64,000 nucleotides of DNA from Lysobacter enzymogenes (GCF_023617245.1 NZ_CP067396.1:2976001-3040000); one strand, 5' to 3'; shown: positions 8,783 through 18,673, counted from the stretch's first letter. Notes: generated from the letters alone by a model not told the origin. Program-made: numbers and translations.

Positions 8783-11539
8783 TCAGTCGATCTCGACGCT
8801 GAGTTCGGCGCCGTCGGCGCCGATGCGGATGCTGCGCGGCGGCGGCAACTCGGCGTCGCGTTCGAGCAGGCGCCGGCTGATCGTCGGCAACAGCGCGTGG
8901 GTGAGGATGGAATCGATCATGCGGCCGCCGGATTCGGACTCGGTGCAGCGCTGCACCACCAGTGCGATGACGTCCTCGCCGTAGCGGAACTGCGCGCGGT
9001 AGCGCGCGGCCACGCGCTGGGCGATGCGCTCGAGCTGCAGCCGGGCGATGCGCGCCAGCAGCGCGTCGCCGAGCGGGTAATAGGCGATGGTGACCAGGCG
9101 ACCGAGCAGCGCCGGCGGGAACACCTTCAGCAACGGCGCGCGCAACGCCTGGCCGAGCGCGTCCGGGTCCGGGGTCAGGTCCGGGTCCGCGCACAGACTG
9201 GTCAGCAGTTCGGTGCCGGCGTTGGTGGTCAGCAGGATCAGCGTGTTGCGGAAATCGATGCGGCGGCCCTCGCCATCTTCCATCCAGCCCTTGTCGAACA
9301 CCTGGAAGAAGATCTCGTGCACGTCCGGATGCGCCTTCTCGACCTCGTCGAGCAGCACCACCGAGTACGGGCGCCGGCGCACCGCCTCGGTCAGCACCCC
9401 GCCCTCGCCGTAGCCGACGTAGCCCGGCGGCGCGCCCTTGAGCGTGGCCACGCTGTGCGGCTCCTGGAACTCGCTCATGTTGATGGTGATCAGGTTCTGT
9501 TCGCCGCCGTAGAGGGTCTCGGCCAGCGCCAGCGCGGTCTCGGTCTTGCCGACGCCGGAGGTGCCGGCGAGCAGGAACACGCCGACCGGCTTGTCGGGGT
9601 TGTCGAGGCCGGCGCGCGAGGTCTGGATGCGCCGGGCGATGGCCTCCATCGCATGGTCCTGGCCGACCACGCGCCGGCCCAGCAGCGCCGGCAGTTCCAG
9701 CACCGTGCGCACTTCGTCGCGGGCCATGCGCCCGAGCGGGATGCCGGTCCAGTCGGCGACCACCGAAGCCACCGCCTGGTAGTCCACGCTCGGCAGCACC
9801 AGCGGGCGCTCGCCCTGCAACGCCGACAGTTCGGCCTGCAGGGCGCGCAGTTGGTCGAGCAGCGACGGCGCGTCGGGGTCGGCCGGCGCGTGCGCCTCGC
9901 CGTCGCCGCGGATCGGCGCTTCATCGTTTGCGAGTTCCTCGTCCGCCGCTGCGTCGTCTGCCGGCTCGGCGTGCGCCATCGCGGTCGCGCCGGCTTCGCT
10001 CGCGGCGACCGCTTCGCCGAGTCGGGCGCGCAGCGCCAGGATGCGCTCGACCAGGGCCTTTTCCGCCGCCCAGCCCTGCTGCAGGCGTTGTTCGTTCTCA
10101 CGCAGGTCGGCGAGCTCCGTGCCGACCCGGCCGGCGCGCTCGGCCACGTCCACGCCGATGCGGCCCTCGCGCTCGATCATCGCCTGTTCGGTCTCCAGCA
10201 CGGCGATGCGCTTGCGCGCGTCGTCGAGCTGCGGCGGCACCGCGTGATGGCTGATCGCCACCCGCGCGCAGGCGGTGTCGAGCAGGCTCACCGACTTGTC
10301 AGGCAGCTGCCGCGCCGGGATGTAGCGATGCGACAGCCGCACCGCCGCTTCCAGCGCCTCGTCGAGGATCTGCACGCGGTGGTGCTGCTCCATCGCCGCG
10401 GCCACGCCGCGCATCATCGCCACCGCGCGCGCCTCGGCCGGCTCTTCGATCTTGATCGGCTGGAAGCGCCGGGTCAGCGCCGGGTCTTTCTCGATATGGC
10501 GCTTGTACTCGGCCCAGGTGGTCGCGCCGATGGTGCGCAGGTTGCCGCGCGCCAGTGCCGGCTTGAGCAGGTTGGCGGCATCGCCGGTGCCGGCCGCGCC
10601 GCCGGCGCCGACCAGGGTGTGGGCTTCGTCGATGAACAAGACGATCGGCCGCACCGACGCCTGGACCCGGTCGATGACCTGGCGCAGCCGGTTTTCGAAC
10701 TCGCCCTTGACGCTGGCGCCGGCTTGCAGCAAACCCACGTCGAGCACGCGCAGCTCGACCTCGCGCAGCGCCGGCGGCACGTCGCCCTCGGCGATGCGCA
10801 ACGCGAAGCCCTCGACCACCGCGGTCTTGCCGACGCCGGCCTCGCCGACCAGCATCGGATTGTTCTGCCGGCGGCGCATCAGGATGTCGACCAGCTGGCG
10901 GATCTCCTCGTCGCGGCCGACCACCGGGTCGATGCTGCCGGCGCGGGCCTGCGCGGTCAGGTCGACGGTGAAACGCGCCAGCGCATCGTCGCCGCCGGCG
11001 ACGGCGCCCTGCCCCGGCGCGGCCTCGGCCGGCGTCGCGGCGACGTCCAGCGCGTCGTCTTCGGGCGAGCCGGCGACGATGCGTTCGAGTTCGTCGGTCA
11101 ACGCTTCGGTGCGCAGCGCGGCGAACTCGGGCGACAGCGCCAGCAGCGCGTTGCGCAGGCCGCGGGTCTGCGCGATCGCCACCAGCAGGTCGCCGCTGCG
11201 CACGCGCTGGCGACCGTAGCGCAGGCTGCAGTACAGCCAGGCCCGCTCCACGGTCTCCTCGACGTGCGCGGAAAGATCGAAGTGCGCGCCGCCGCCGCTG
11301 CGCGGCAGCCGGTCCAGCGCCTGGGTCAGGTCGCGCGCCAGCCGCGCCGGCTCGATGCCGAAGTGGCGCACGATCCGATGCACGTCGCCGTCCTGCAATT
11401 GCAGCAGCTGGTACAGCCAGTGCGACAGCTCCACCTCGGGGTTGCCGCGCAGTTTGCAGAACACGGTCGCCGACTCGATGCTCTGGTACGCGATCTTGTT
11501 GAGCTTGCCGAACAATGCGGCGCGGCTGATGTTGGCCAT
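8783..11539 (-). CDS. clpV: ClpV/TssH, AAA+ ATPase that recycles the T6SS sheath
   Basis: A 918-residue Clp/Hsp100 ATPase that unfolds contracted TssBC sheath. The N-terminal helical domain (MANISRAALFGKLNKIAYQS) is typical of ClpV. The first AAA+ module has Walker A GEAGVGKT near residue 233 and Walker B VLFIDEAH; the second has GTSGVGKT near 660 and SVVLLDEVEKAH. The middle domain carries an acidic Ala/Asp/Glu-rich insertion (about 525-565) before the second module; such linkers vary. It starts 25 bases after tssG stops, inside the operon. Confidence 0.96.
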   Translation of the reverse strand: MANISRAALFGKLNKIAYQSIESATVFCKLRGNPEVELSHWLYQLLQLQDGDVHRIVRHFGIEPARLARDLTQALDRLPRSGGGAHFDLSAHVEETVERAWLYCSLRYGRQRVRSGDLLVAIAQTRGLRNALLALSPEFAALRTEALTDELERIVAGSPEDDALDVAATPAEAAPGQGAVAGGDDALARFTVDLTAQARAGSIDPVVGRDEEIRQLVDILMRRRQNNPMLVGEAGVGKTAVVEGFALRIAEGDVPPALREVELRVLDVGLLQAGASVKGEFENRLRQVIDRVQASVRPIVLFIDEAHTLVGAGGAAGTGDAANLLKPALARGNLRTIGATTWAEYKRHIEKDPALTRRFQPIKIEEPAEARAVAMMRGVAAAMEQHHRVQILDEALEAAVRLSHRYIPARQLPDKSVSLLDTACARVAISHHAVPPQLDDARKRIAVLETEQAMIEREGRIGVDVAERAGRVGTELADLRENEQRLQQGWAAEKALVERILALRARLGEAVAASEAGATAMAHAEPADDAAADEELANDEAPIRGDGEAHAPADPDAPSLLDQLRALQAELSALQGERPLVLPSVDYQAVASVVADWTGIPLGRMARDEVRTVLELPALLGRRVVGQDHAMEAIARRIQTSRAGLDNPDKPVGVFLLAGTSGVGKTETALALAETLYGGEQNLITINMSEFQEPHSVATLKGAPPGYVGYGEGGVLTEAVRRRPYSVVLLDEVEKAHPDVHEIFFQVFDKGWMEDGEGRRIDFRNTLILLTTNAGTELLTSLCADPDLTPDPDALGQALRAPLLKVFPPALLGRLVTIAYYPLGDALLARIARLQLERIAQRVAARYRAQFRYGEDVIALVVQRCTESESGGRMIDSILTHALLPTISRRLLERDAELPPPRSIRIGADGAELSVEID

Positions 11540-11564
11540 GGCGGTTCCCGTTGCGGAAGTGGGT

Positions 11565-12617
11565 TCAGGCGTTGAGGGCGGGGTGCAGGACCAGGTCGTC
11601 GGCGTGCTCGGGCTTGCGGTAATCGCCCATCCACAGCGATTGGCCCATGCGCTGCGACTTGCCCAGCCGCGGCGGCGGCACCTGGCTGCGGTCGAGCACC
11701 AATTGCAGGTCCCACAGGTATTCGTCGCCGCAGTAATGGCGCACCAGCGCGACCAGCTCGCGCAGCGCGCGCCCGCCGGGCAGGAACTCGCGGTAGCGCG
11801 GCAGGTCCAGCGGCCCGATGCGCAGGCGGAAGCGGTGCTGGGCGTTGCGGAACTTGGCGCCCATCGTCGCTTCCTGGCCCAGCCGCGCGGCTTGCCGGCC
11901 CATGCCGAGGCGGCCGTCCGGCGGCAGGTCCAGCCAGTCGGCGAAGAACGACTGCACCGTCAGCGGCACGTCGAACAAGGTCCGGATCGCCGCCTGCAGT
12001 CCTTCGGCGTTGCGCGCCTGCGCGGCGAAGCGTCCGGCGAAGTAACGGCGCACGTCCGGCGCCAGCGCATCGCGTTCGCGCAGCGCCGGCTGGCCGACCC
12101 CGACCAGCGCATCGACGTGGCCGCCGAAGCGGTCCTGGCCGGGGCGGTCGGCGTGCACGGTCGGCCGCGCATCGGCCCAACTGCGGTACCACAGCGCGAT
12201 CATGCGGTGATGGAACAGGTCGGCGAACGCGGCCAGGGTCGGGTCCTGGTCCATGCGTTCGCGCTCGATCGCGTATTCGGTCAGGTGCAGCGGCAGCGCG
12301 CCTTGCGGGCCGAACAGGCCGAGCGGAAACGTGCGCAGCCGCGGCGCGCGTCCGCCGCCGGTTTCGTCGAGGGCGTCGACGCTGCGCGGGGCGAAGTCCA
12401 GGCTGGCGCGCTGGCCCAGCCGCACCGGCTCGTCCTGCGGGCGCGCGGCCTGGCCCAGGCGCGGGTGTTGCGGGTACGCGCACTCGATCCGGCGCAGCGC
12501 CTCGAACAGTTCGAAGTCCTGCGGCCGCTCTCGCAGCGCCCGCAACAGGCGCGCGGCGTCCGCCGACGCCGCGCCGCGGGCTACAGGATCGGTCGGTTTC
12601 CGAGCCTTGCGGGCCAT
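11565..12617 (-). CDS. tssG: TssG, T6SS baseplate protein
   Basis: A 350-residue TssG/ImpH-family protein, part of the TssEFGK baseplate wedge. Family features include FELFEALRRIECAYP near residue 40, the FADLFHHRMIALWYRSWA stretch near 130-147, and DLPRYREFLPGG near 270. The start MARKARKPTDP is at 12617, overlapping the tssF end by 37 bases; this gives the normal family length, whereas longer extensions upstream read as a shadow of tssF. It follows tssF and precedes clpV, the usual order. Confidence 0.94.
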   Translation of the reverse strand: MARKARKPTDPVARGAASADAARLLRALRERPQDFELFEALRRIECAYPQHPRLGQAARPQDEPVRLGQRASLDFAPRSVDALDETGGGRAPRLRTFPLGLFGPQGALPLHLTEYAIERERMDQDPTLAAFADLFHHRMIALWYRSWADARPTVHADRPGQDRFGGHVDALVGVGQPALRERDALAPDVRRYFAGRFAAQARNAEGLQAAIRTLFDVPLTVQSFFADWLDLPPDGRLGMGRQAARLGQEATMGAKFRNAQHRFRLRIGPLDLPRYREFLPGGRALRELVALVRHYCGDEYLWDLQLVLDRSQVPPPRLGKSQRMGQSLWMGDYRKPEHADDLVLHPALNA

Positions 12618-14461
12618 CGGTCCACCTCGTTGCGTTCGAGCGTGCGCAGCACGGTCTCGGTGAAGGAATTCATCGATGCCTGGCGGGCGAAGAAATGCCG
12701 CAGCACCGACGCCAGCAGGTACGCGCCTTGCCCTTCGAAGGCGGCGTCGTCGCAGGTCAGGGTGATCTCCAGTCCGCGGCCGTACGTGGCCGGCCCCGGC
12801 AGCGGCAGCCGGCGCACGATCGGGCGCGAGGCGACCCGGCGGATGCCTTCGACCTGGCGCCGCGCGGCGCTGTCGTGCGGGTCGTGGTACAGGGTCAGCA
12901 TCTCGCGGATCGCGCTGGCGCCGTCCTCGCCGTCGTCGAGCAGCGACAGGTAGTTGAGCTGCAGGTGGCTGATCAGACGCCAGCGCGAATCGCCGGCGGC
13001 GACCGCGGCGCGCGGCCGGGTCGGCCCGGCGACGCAGCGCGCCGCGCCGATCGCGGCGGCGTCGTCGAGCAGGAAATCGGTGCCGGCCTTGCCGACCGGC
13101 ATGTGCAGCGGCAGGTCGCGGTTGGTGCACAGCATCTGCAGGCCGAGCTGGCGCAGATCGTGCGCGTACGGCGCCTGCTCGCCGTCGACCAGGGCGATGA
13201 AGGTCTCGCTGCCGACGTAGCTGGAACGCGCGCCGTTGTGCTTCTGCCCCTGCGACAGCCGGCGCGGATGCCGGCGCAGCGCATAGAACGCCGAGCGCCG
13301 CTCGTGCCAGCTGCGCCCCTGCGCGGCGTAGAACGGCTCGAAACGCTGCAACGGCTCGTTGGCGTCGCCGTAGCCCTCGACCTGGGCGACGCTGTAGACC
13401 TCGAAATCCATCGGCCGGGTGCGGTCGGCGAGCAGGTGGTGCTCGGACACGCCCTGGCGCAGGTGGATGCGGTCGCCGCGCTTGGGGAACAGGTTGATCG
13501 CCGGGGTGCAGTACAGGCGGAAGTTGTCGGCGCCGACCGCGTTGTCGAGCCGCTCGGCGACGCGGTCGAACAACACCACGATCTCGAACCCCAGGCAGGA
13601 CGCGCGCGGCAACAGCTCGGACAGGCCGGAGAATTCGGCGAACAGGAACCGCTCCGGACAGGCGAAATATTCCTGCAGCAGCCGATAGCCGCTGAACGAG
13701 CGCTCGCTGCGCGGCAGCAAGGCCTGCGCATCGTCGAAGCCGACCTCGCCGATGCGCTCGGGTCCGAACGTGCGGCTGAGGTAGCTGCCGTTGGGGCCGG
13801 CCGCGGCGCGCACCACGAAGCCGGTCGCGTGCGCGTGCAGTTGTTCGTACAGGCAGCCCGACTGGCCGTCGGCGCCGGCGATGAACAGCGGCAGCCGGTC
13901 CAGGTTGAGCATGTCCACGCTGAGCCCGGGCTCGACCGCGAAACTCAGGCGCAGGCCGGCCTTGACCCCGGCGTCGGCGGCGATGCCGATCGCCGCCAGC
14001 GCCGCCGGCGAGGCCAGATAGGCCGCATCGGTCAGGCGCAGCGGATACAGCACCACCTCGTGCGCGGTGCGGTACTCGCACGGCGTGCGCTCGCCGTGGC
14101 CGAGCAGCGAGTGCAGCGCGGTATCGCGCGGCAGGTGGTGGCCGGCCGGGTCGATGCCCTCGCCCGCCTCGGGATGCAACTGCACCACCGCCATCGACGG
14201 CAGCGGCGCGAGAAAATGCGGGTACAGCATCTCCAGCAGGTGCGCGGCGAACACCGGCTGCTGCGCTTCCAGCTCCAGCTGCACGCGCGCGGCCATGAAC
14301 GCGAAGCCTTCCAGCAGGCGCTCGACGTACGGGTCGGCGCACTCGATGCCGCTCATGCCCAGGCGCCCGGCGACCTTGGGGTAGTCGCGGGCGAACTCCG
14401 CGCCCATCTCGCGCAGGTGCTGCAGCTCGCGGTTGTAGTGATGGAGCAGGCGCGGGTCCAT
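12581..14461 (-). CDS. tssF: TssF, T6SS baseplate protein
   Basis: A 626-residue TssF/ImpG-family protein starting MDPRLLHHYNRELQHLREMG, the classic N-terminus of the family. The following region (DYPKVAGRLGMSG, DPYVERLLEGFAFMAARV) is also diagnostic. TssF pairs with TssG to build the baseplate arms around the VgrG hub. The ATG at 14461 lies 2 bases after the tssE stop (14464), and the 3' end overlaps tssG. The length matches the family. Confidence 0.95.
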   Translation of the reverse strand: MDPRLLHHYNRELQHLREMGAEFARDYPKVAGRLGMSGIECADPYVERLLEGFAFMAARVQLELEAQQPVFAAHLLEMLYPHFLAPLPSMAVVQLHPEAGEGIDPAGHHLPRDTALHSLLGHGERTPCEYRTAHEVVLYPLRLTDAAYLASPAALAAIGIAADAGVKAGLRLSFAVEPGLSVDMLNLDRLPLFIAGADGQSGCLYEQLHAHATGFVVRAAAGPNGSYLSRTFGPERIGEVGFDDAQALLPRSERSFSGYRLLQEYFACPERFLFAEFSGLSELLPRASCLGFEIVVLFDRVAERLDNAVGADNFRLYCTPAINLFPKRGDRIHLRQGVSEHHLLADRTRPMDFEVYSVAQVEGYGDANEPLQRFEPFYAAQGRSWHERRSAFYALRRHPRRLSQGQKHNGARSSYVGSETFIALVDGEQAPYAHDLRQLGLQMLCTNRDLPLHMPVGKAGTDFLLDDAAAIGAARCVAGPTRPRAAVAAGDSRWRLISHLQLNYLSLLDDGEDGASAIREMLTLYHDPHDSAARRQVEGIRRVASRPIVRRLPLPGPATYGRGLEITLTCDDAAFEGQGAYLLASVLRHFFARQASMNSFTETVLRTLERNEVDRWPARLGNRPIL

Positions 14462-14463
14462 GG

Positions 14464-14967
14464 TCAGCGCTCGCCCTCCACCAGGCTGAAACGCCCGGTT
14501 TCCAGGTCGACCTCGGTGCGCAGGTACAGGCTCAGCGGGATCGGCTGCGCCCACATCTCCGACTCGATCACGAACGACAGCGCCAGGTGGTCGCTGCGCT
14601 GCGGGTCCACGCGCGCGGTCACCTGCAGGCCCGAGGCCAGCAGGCGCGGTTCGAACGCCAAAATCGCGGCCTGGATGCGGCTTTGCAGCGCGCTCACGTC
14701 CAGGCCTTCGAGCAAGGTGCCGGCCAGGTCGGGAATGCCGTAGTTCAGTACGCTGGCGGCGACGTAGGGATGCGCCTCGAGCGCTTCGTCGGACCAGTGC
14801 CGGGTGCAGTTGAGCAGCCACGACAGGTCGCGGACGATGCATTGGCGCAGTTTCGCCGCGGTGATCGCGCGGGCGTCGCGGCTTTCGACGATCTCGTGCC
14901 GGTTCTCGTCGATGAGCCGGTCCAGCAACGAGGGTTGCAGCCGTTCCTGCTGGCTCAGCTCGGCCAT
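14464..14967 (-). CDS. tssE: TssE, gp25-like T6SS baseplate protein
   Basis: A 167-residue lysozyme-like gp25 homologue that nucleates sheath assembly. The typical core is present: RLQPSLLDRLID at about residues 10-21, then KLRQCIVRDLSWLLNCTRHW near residues 44-63, and VLNYGIPDL. The start at 14967 overlaps the end of tagJ by 13 bases. It is followed directly by tssF, forming a baseplate gene block tssE-tssF-tssG. Confidence 0.93.
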   Translation of the reverse strand: MAELSQQERLQPSLLDRLIDENRHEIVESRDARAITAAKLRQCIVRDLSWLLNCTRHWSDEALEAHPYVAASVLNYGIPDLAGTLLEGLDVSALQSRIQAAILAFEPRLLASGLQVTARVDPQRSDHLALSFVIESEMWAQPIPLSLYLRTEVDLETGRFSLVEGER

Positions 14968-15797
14968 GCGGCGGCCTCGCCCGGCGGCGGATCGAAGCGG
15001 ATGCGGCGGATCTCCAGCAGCGGATGCTCGCCGCGGTCGCTGAGCAGCATGCGCTGGCCGAGTCCGCGCGCGGCGGCGGCGTCGCCGCTCCAGTCGGTGC
15101 GCCGGCCCAGGCGCAGGGCGATGTGCTCGCTGTGTTCGCTGCCCGGATAGCGGCACGGCACCAGCCCGGCGACCGCGTCGCCGTTGCGCCACACCAGCGT
15201 GGCCGGTTGCCACAGCAGGTCGCGCAGGCTCACCGGCGCGTCCAGCACCACCTCGCTCAACTGCGCGAACGCGATCCAGGCATAGCCGGTTTCCAACACC
15301 ACTTCCAGGCACGGCCCGAAGCGCGGATCGGCATCGCACAGCCACTGGAAGGCGACGCCGTCGATCTCGCCGGCGGCGGCTTCGGCCTGGGCCAGCGCCA
15401 CCTCGCGCCGCTGCGCGGCCTCGGCGGCGAGCCCCTGGCTGTCCTGGCGCAGCGCCAGCAGCAGGTCGTGCTGCCACTGGCCGGCCTGGCCCAGCAGCAG
15501 CGGCATCATCTGCCCGGACATCACCTGCTCGCGTTCGAGCTCGGCGTCGAGCACGCGCGAGTAGGCCGCGGCGAGATCGCCGTGGCCGGCGTCGAGCCGC
15601 GCCGACAATTGCAGTTGCTCGCGCGCCCGGCTCCACTGGCCGGACGCGGCGAGCAGTTGGAACAGGCCGATGCGCAGCTCCGCATCGGCCGGATGCTGCT
15701 TCGCCCATTCCATCGCCGAACGCAACGCCAGGTCGAACTCGCCCCGCTTGAGCAGGCTGGAACACTCTTGCTGGGACTGCGAAACGGTACGGATCAT
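14955..15797 (-). CDS. tagJ: TagJ/ImpE-family T6SS accessory protein
   Basis: A 280-residue ImpE-like protein. The N-terminal half looks like a helical-repeat (TPR-like) domain, with GEFDLALRSAMEWAKQHP and LQLLAASGQWSRARE-type helices. The C-terminal part contains WRNGDAVAGLVPCRYPGSE and ends with RIRFDPPPGEAAAWPS. In other bacteria TagJ binds the sheath protein TssB and may help ClpV recruitment, without being essential. It lies 70 bases after hcp and overlaps tssE by 13 bases, so it belongs to the baseplate block of the operon. Confidence 0.88.
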   Translation of the reverse strand: MIRTVSQSQQECSSLLKRGEFDLALRSAMEWAKQHPADAELRIGLFQLLAASGQWSRAREQLQLSARLDAGHGDLAAAYSRVLDAELEREQVMSGQMMPLLLGQAGQWQHDLLLALRQDSQGLAAEAAQRREVALAQAEAAAGEIDGVAFQWLCDADPRFGPCLEVVLETGYAWIAFAQLSEVVLDAPVSLRDLLWQPATLVWRNGDAVAGLVPCRYPGSEHSEHIALRLGRRTDWSGDAAAARGLGQRMLLSDRGEHPLLEIRRIRFDPPPGEAAAWPS

Positions 15798-15867
15798 GGC
15801 GCGGTCGGCTCTGGAATGGACGAGGCGGCGGAACCCGGATCGCGGCGCGGACGCCGCGACGCGCGGA

Positions 15868-16371
15868 TCAGGACTTCTTGACTTCCTGCATCGAGAAGGT
15901 GAAGTCCTTGGTGCCGCCCTGCTTCTTACCCTTGTCGTCCTGCGGCTGGAAGGCGTACTTGAACTTGCCGAAATGCAGGGTGATGTTCTCGGTCAGGCGT
16001 TCTTCGCCGCCGCTGCCGCCGGTGGAAACCGCGGTCACCATGACGCCGTCGCTGAGCTCGATGGTCAGGAAGTCGGTCTGCTCGCCGGTGGCGTTGGTCA
16101 CGTACAGCGTGGCGTTCTCCACGCGCGCGCCGGTGCAGCAGGCGTTGAGCAGCGCGTTGGAGCACGAGTCGATGTACTTGGTGATCGAGATGTCCTGCAC
16201 GTTGGCCTTGCCGCCGGCGGCGTAGCCGGCGCCGGTGTGCAGGTTGCCGGTGTTGCTGGTGCCCCACGACCAGGCCAGGATCGGCACCTCGTCCTTGTGC
16301 TTGGAATGATTGGACGCGCCCTTGATCTCGACGTCGCCCGGACCGAACTTCAGATGCATGTCGTATGCCAC
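15868..16371 (-). CDS. hcp: Hcp/TssD tube protein
   Basis: A 167-residue Hcp, whose hexamers stack to form the expelled inner tube. It starts with MAYDMHLKFGPGDVEIKG and shows the family pattern through KYIDSCSNALLNACCTG, TENITLHFGKFKYAF and FTFSMQEVKKS at the end. The initiator is GTG (16369-16371), preceded by GGAG about 8 bases upstream, rather than ATG. Gaps of 104 bases before it and 70 bases after it are the longest in this part of the operon, so hcp could have a separate mRNA end or processing site, but I see no clear terminator. There is no C-terminal effector extension. Confidence 0.96.
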   Translation of the reverse strand: MAYDMHLKFGPGDVEIKGASNHSKHKDEVPILAWSWGTSNTGNLHTGAGYAAGGKANVQDISITKYIDSCSNALLNACCTGARVENATLYVTNATGEQTDFLTIELSDGVMVTAVSTGGSGGEERLTENITLHFGKFKYAFQPQDDKGKKQGGTKDFTFSMQEVKKS

Positions 16372-16475
16372 GGCTTATCTCCGTTTCAGCGGTTCTGGGA
16401 AAAGCCGGGAGCGTCGGAGCGGCCTGCGCCGCGCCGTTCGCGCCCGGAGTTGCTTGGCTGGGATTGCGTTGGGGG

Positions 16476-17990
16476 TTACTTGGCTTGCGCGGACGGCAGG
16501 CGGGAGACCAGGCGCAGCGACACGGTCAGGCCTTCGAGCTGGTAGTGCGGGCGCAGGAAGAACTTGGAGGTGTAGTAGCCCGGGTTGCCCTCGACTTCCT
16601 CCACCTGCACCTCGGCCGCGGCCAGCGGCTTGCGCGCCTTGGCTTCCTCGCTGGAGTTGGCCGGGTCGCCGTCGACGTAGTTCATGACCCAGTCGGTCAG
16701 CCAGCTCTGCACCTGTTCGCGGGTGCTGAACGAGCCGATCTTGTCGCGCGCGATGCACTTCAGGTAATGGGCGAAGCGCGAGCACGCGAACATGTACGGC
16801 AGGCGCGCGCTCAACGCCGCGTTGGCGGTGGCGTCGGGGTCGTCGTACTCCTCCGGCCGGCCCAGCGACTGCGCGCCGATGAACGCGGCCATGTCGCTGT
16901 TCTTGCGGTGCACCAGCGGCATCAGGCCCATCTTGTCGAGCTCGGCCGAGCGGCGGTCGGTGATCGCGATCTCGGTCGGGCACTTCATGTCCACGCCGCC
17001 GTCGTCGGTCGGGAAGGTGTGCGCCGGCAGGCCTTCGACCGCGCCGCCGGACTCGACGCCGCGGATGCGCGTGCACCAGCCGTAGAGCTTGAACGAGCGG
17101 TTGACGTTGACCGCCATCGCGTAAGCGGCGTTCTGCCAGGTGTAGCGCGAGGAATCGGCGCCTTCGGTGTCCTCTTCGAAGTCGAACTCTTCGACCGGCT
17201 CGGTGCGCGCGCCGTACGGCAGGCGCGAGAGCGTGCGCGGCATCGCCAGCGCAAGGTACTTGGCGTCGTCGCTGCCGCGCAGCGAGCGCCAGGCGGCGTA
17301 GTCCGGGGTGGTGAAGATCTTGGCCAGGTCGCGCGGGTTCGACAGCTCGCCCCAGCTCTCCATGCCCATCAGGCTCGGCGAGGCCGCGCCGATGAACGGC
17401 GCGTGCGCGGCGGCGGCGATCTGGCCGATGCCGCGCAGCATTTCCACGTCCTGCGGGCTGTGGTCGAAGTAGTAGTCGCCGATCAGGCAGCCGTAGGGTT
17501 CGCCGCCGAGCTGGCCGTACTCTTCTTCGTAGACCTTCTTGAACACCGGGCTCTGGTCCCAGGCGACGCCCTTGAAGCGCTTGAGGTTCTTGCCGAGTTC
17601 GGCCTTGGAGACGTTGAGCACGCGGATCTTCAGCAGCGTGTCGGTCTCGGTGTTGGTGACCAGGTAATGCAGGCCGCGCCAGGCGCCTTCCATCTTCTGG
17701 AACTGGGCGTTGTGCATGACCAGGTTGAGCTGCTCGCTGAGCTTGCGGTCGATCTCGGCGATGTAGGCGCTCAGGGTCTGGGTGACGTCGGCGCTGATGA
17801 TGTCGCTGCGTTCGAGCACCTGCTCGGCGAGCGTGCGTACCGCCGAGCGGACTTCCTCGCCGGCGCGTTCGTTGCGGGGGCGGAACTCGCGCGCGAGCAG
17901 CGCGGAGAAATCGTTGATCGACGGCGCGTCTACCGACGGCGTGGTTTCGAGCGCTTCGGCGGTGGCGACGGCTTTCTGGGTAGTGGCCAT
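16476..17990 (-). CDS. tssC: TssC, large T6SS sheath subunit
   Basis: A 504-residue TssC/VipB-family protein that polymerises with TssB into the contractile sheath. It has the characteristic LARYxxAxIDRKLSEQLN-like region (here SAYIAEIDRKLSEQLNLV), MEGAWRGLHYLV near residue 102, FEVSHSP-like FDHSPQDVEMLRG, and a C-terminal GYYTSKFFLRPHYQLEGL that packs in the sheath. The N-terminal about 25 residues are flexible, the region ClpV recognises in other systems. It lies 10 bases after tssB. Confidence 0.97.
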   Translation of the reverse strand: MATTQKAVATAEALETTPSVDAPSINDFSALLAREFRPRNERAGEEVRSAVRTLAEQVLERSDIISADVTQTLSAYIAEIDRKLSEQLNLVMHNAQFQKMEGAWRGLHYLVTNTETDTLLKIRVLNVSKAELGKNLKRFKGVAWDQSPVFKKVYEEEYGQLGGEPYGCLIGDYYFDHSPQDVEMLRGIGQIAAAAHAPFIGAASPSLMGMESWGELSNPRDLAKIFTTPDYAAWRSLRGSDDAKYLALAMPRTLSRLPYGARTEPVEEFDFEEDTEGADSSRYTWQNAAYAMAVNVNRSFKLYGWCTRIRGVESGGAVEGLPAHTFPTDDGGVDMKCPTEIAITDRRSAELDKMGLMPLVHRKNSDMAAFIGAQSLGRPEEYDDPDATANAALSARLPYMFACSRFAHYLKCIARDKIGSFSTREQVQSWLTDWVMNYVDGDPANSSEEAKARKPLAAAEVQVEEVEGNPGYYTSKFFLRPHYQLEGLTVSLRLVSRLPSAQAK

Positions 17991-18000
17991 GATCGTCGCC

Positions 18001-18504
18001 TCACTCGCGCTCGGGGTTGGGCGTGCTGGCCAGGGCGCGCAGCAGGGCCGGATCGCGGATGGTGTCGGCGATCAGGCGCTCGGCGCCGGCCTTGCCGTCC
18101 AGGTAGGTGCTCAGGTTGGACAGCTGGGTGCGCGCCTCCAGCAGCTTGGCCATCGGCTCGATCCGCTTGACCACTTCGGCCGGGGAGAAATCCTCCAGCC
18201 GCTCGAAGGTCAGGTCCACCGCCAATTCGCCTTCGCCGGTGAGCGTGTTGGGCACGCTGATCTGCACTCGCGGCTTCATCGCGCGCATGCGGCTGTCGAA
18301 GTTGTCGACATCGATCTCCAGCGCCTTGCGCTCCTCGATCGGCGGCAGGTCGACGGAGTTGGCGCCGGACAGGTCCGACAGCACGCCCATCACGAACGGC
18401 ACCTGGACCTTCTTCTGCGCGCCGTAGATTTCCACGTCGTACTCGATCTGCACGCGCGGGGCGCGGTTTCTTGCAATGAACTTCTGGCTGTTCTGAACGG
18501 ACAT
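18001..18504 (-). CDS. tssB: TssB, small T6SS sheath subunit
   Basis: A 167-residue TssB/VipA homologue: MSVQNSQKFIARNRAPRVQI, then VPFVMGVLSDLSG, RKALEIDVDNFDSRM and LTFERLEDFSPAEVV are all classic. It is the first gene of the operon as seen here. A strong ribosome-binding site (CGGAGGCGGC before ATG) supports the start. The upstream 543-base gap holds the probable operon promoter. Confidence 0.97.
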   Translation of the reverse strand: MSVQNSQKFIARNRAPRVQIEYDVEIYGAQKKVQVPFVMGVLSDLSGANSVDLPPIEERKALEIDVDNFDSRMRAMKPRVQISVPNTLTGEGELAVDLTFERLEDFSPAEVVKRIEPMAKLLEARTQLSNLSTYLDGKAGAERLIADTIRDPALLRALASTPNPERE

Positions 18505-18673
18505 GCCGCCTCCGGGGTTGCTCAGACAAGTGAGCTCCGCCGTCGTGCGTCGAACCAGCCGACCGGCGAGCCCGGTCTGTTTACCCGCGGGCGGCGCCGG
18601 CGCGGAAATCGATATTCGGTATAGGACCCATCGCCGTGGCTGATTCCGTTATGCGTGGTTCTTTGTGCAATGC

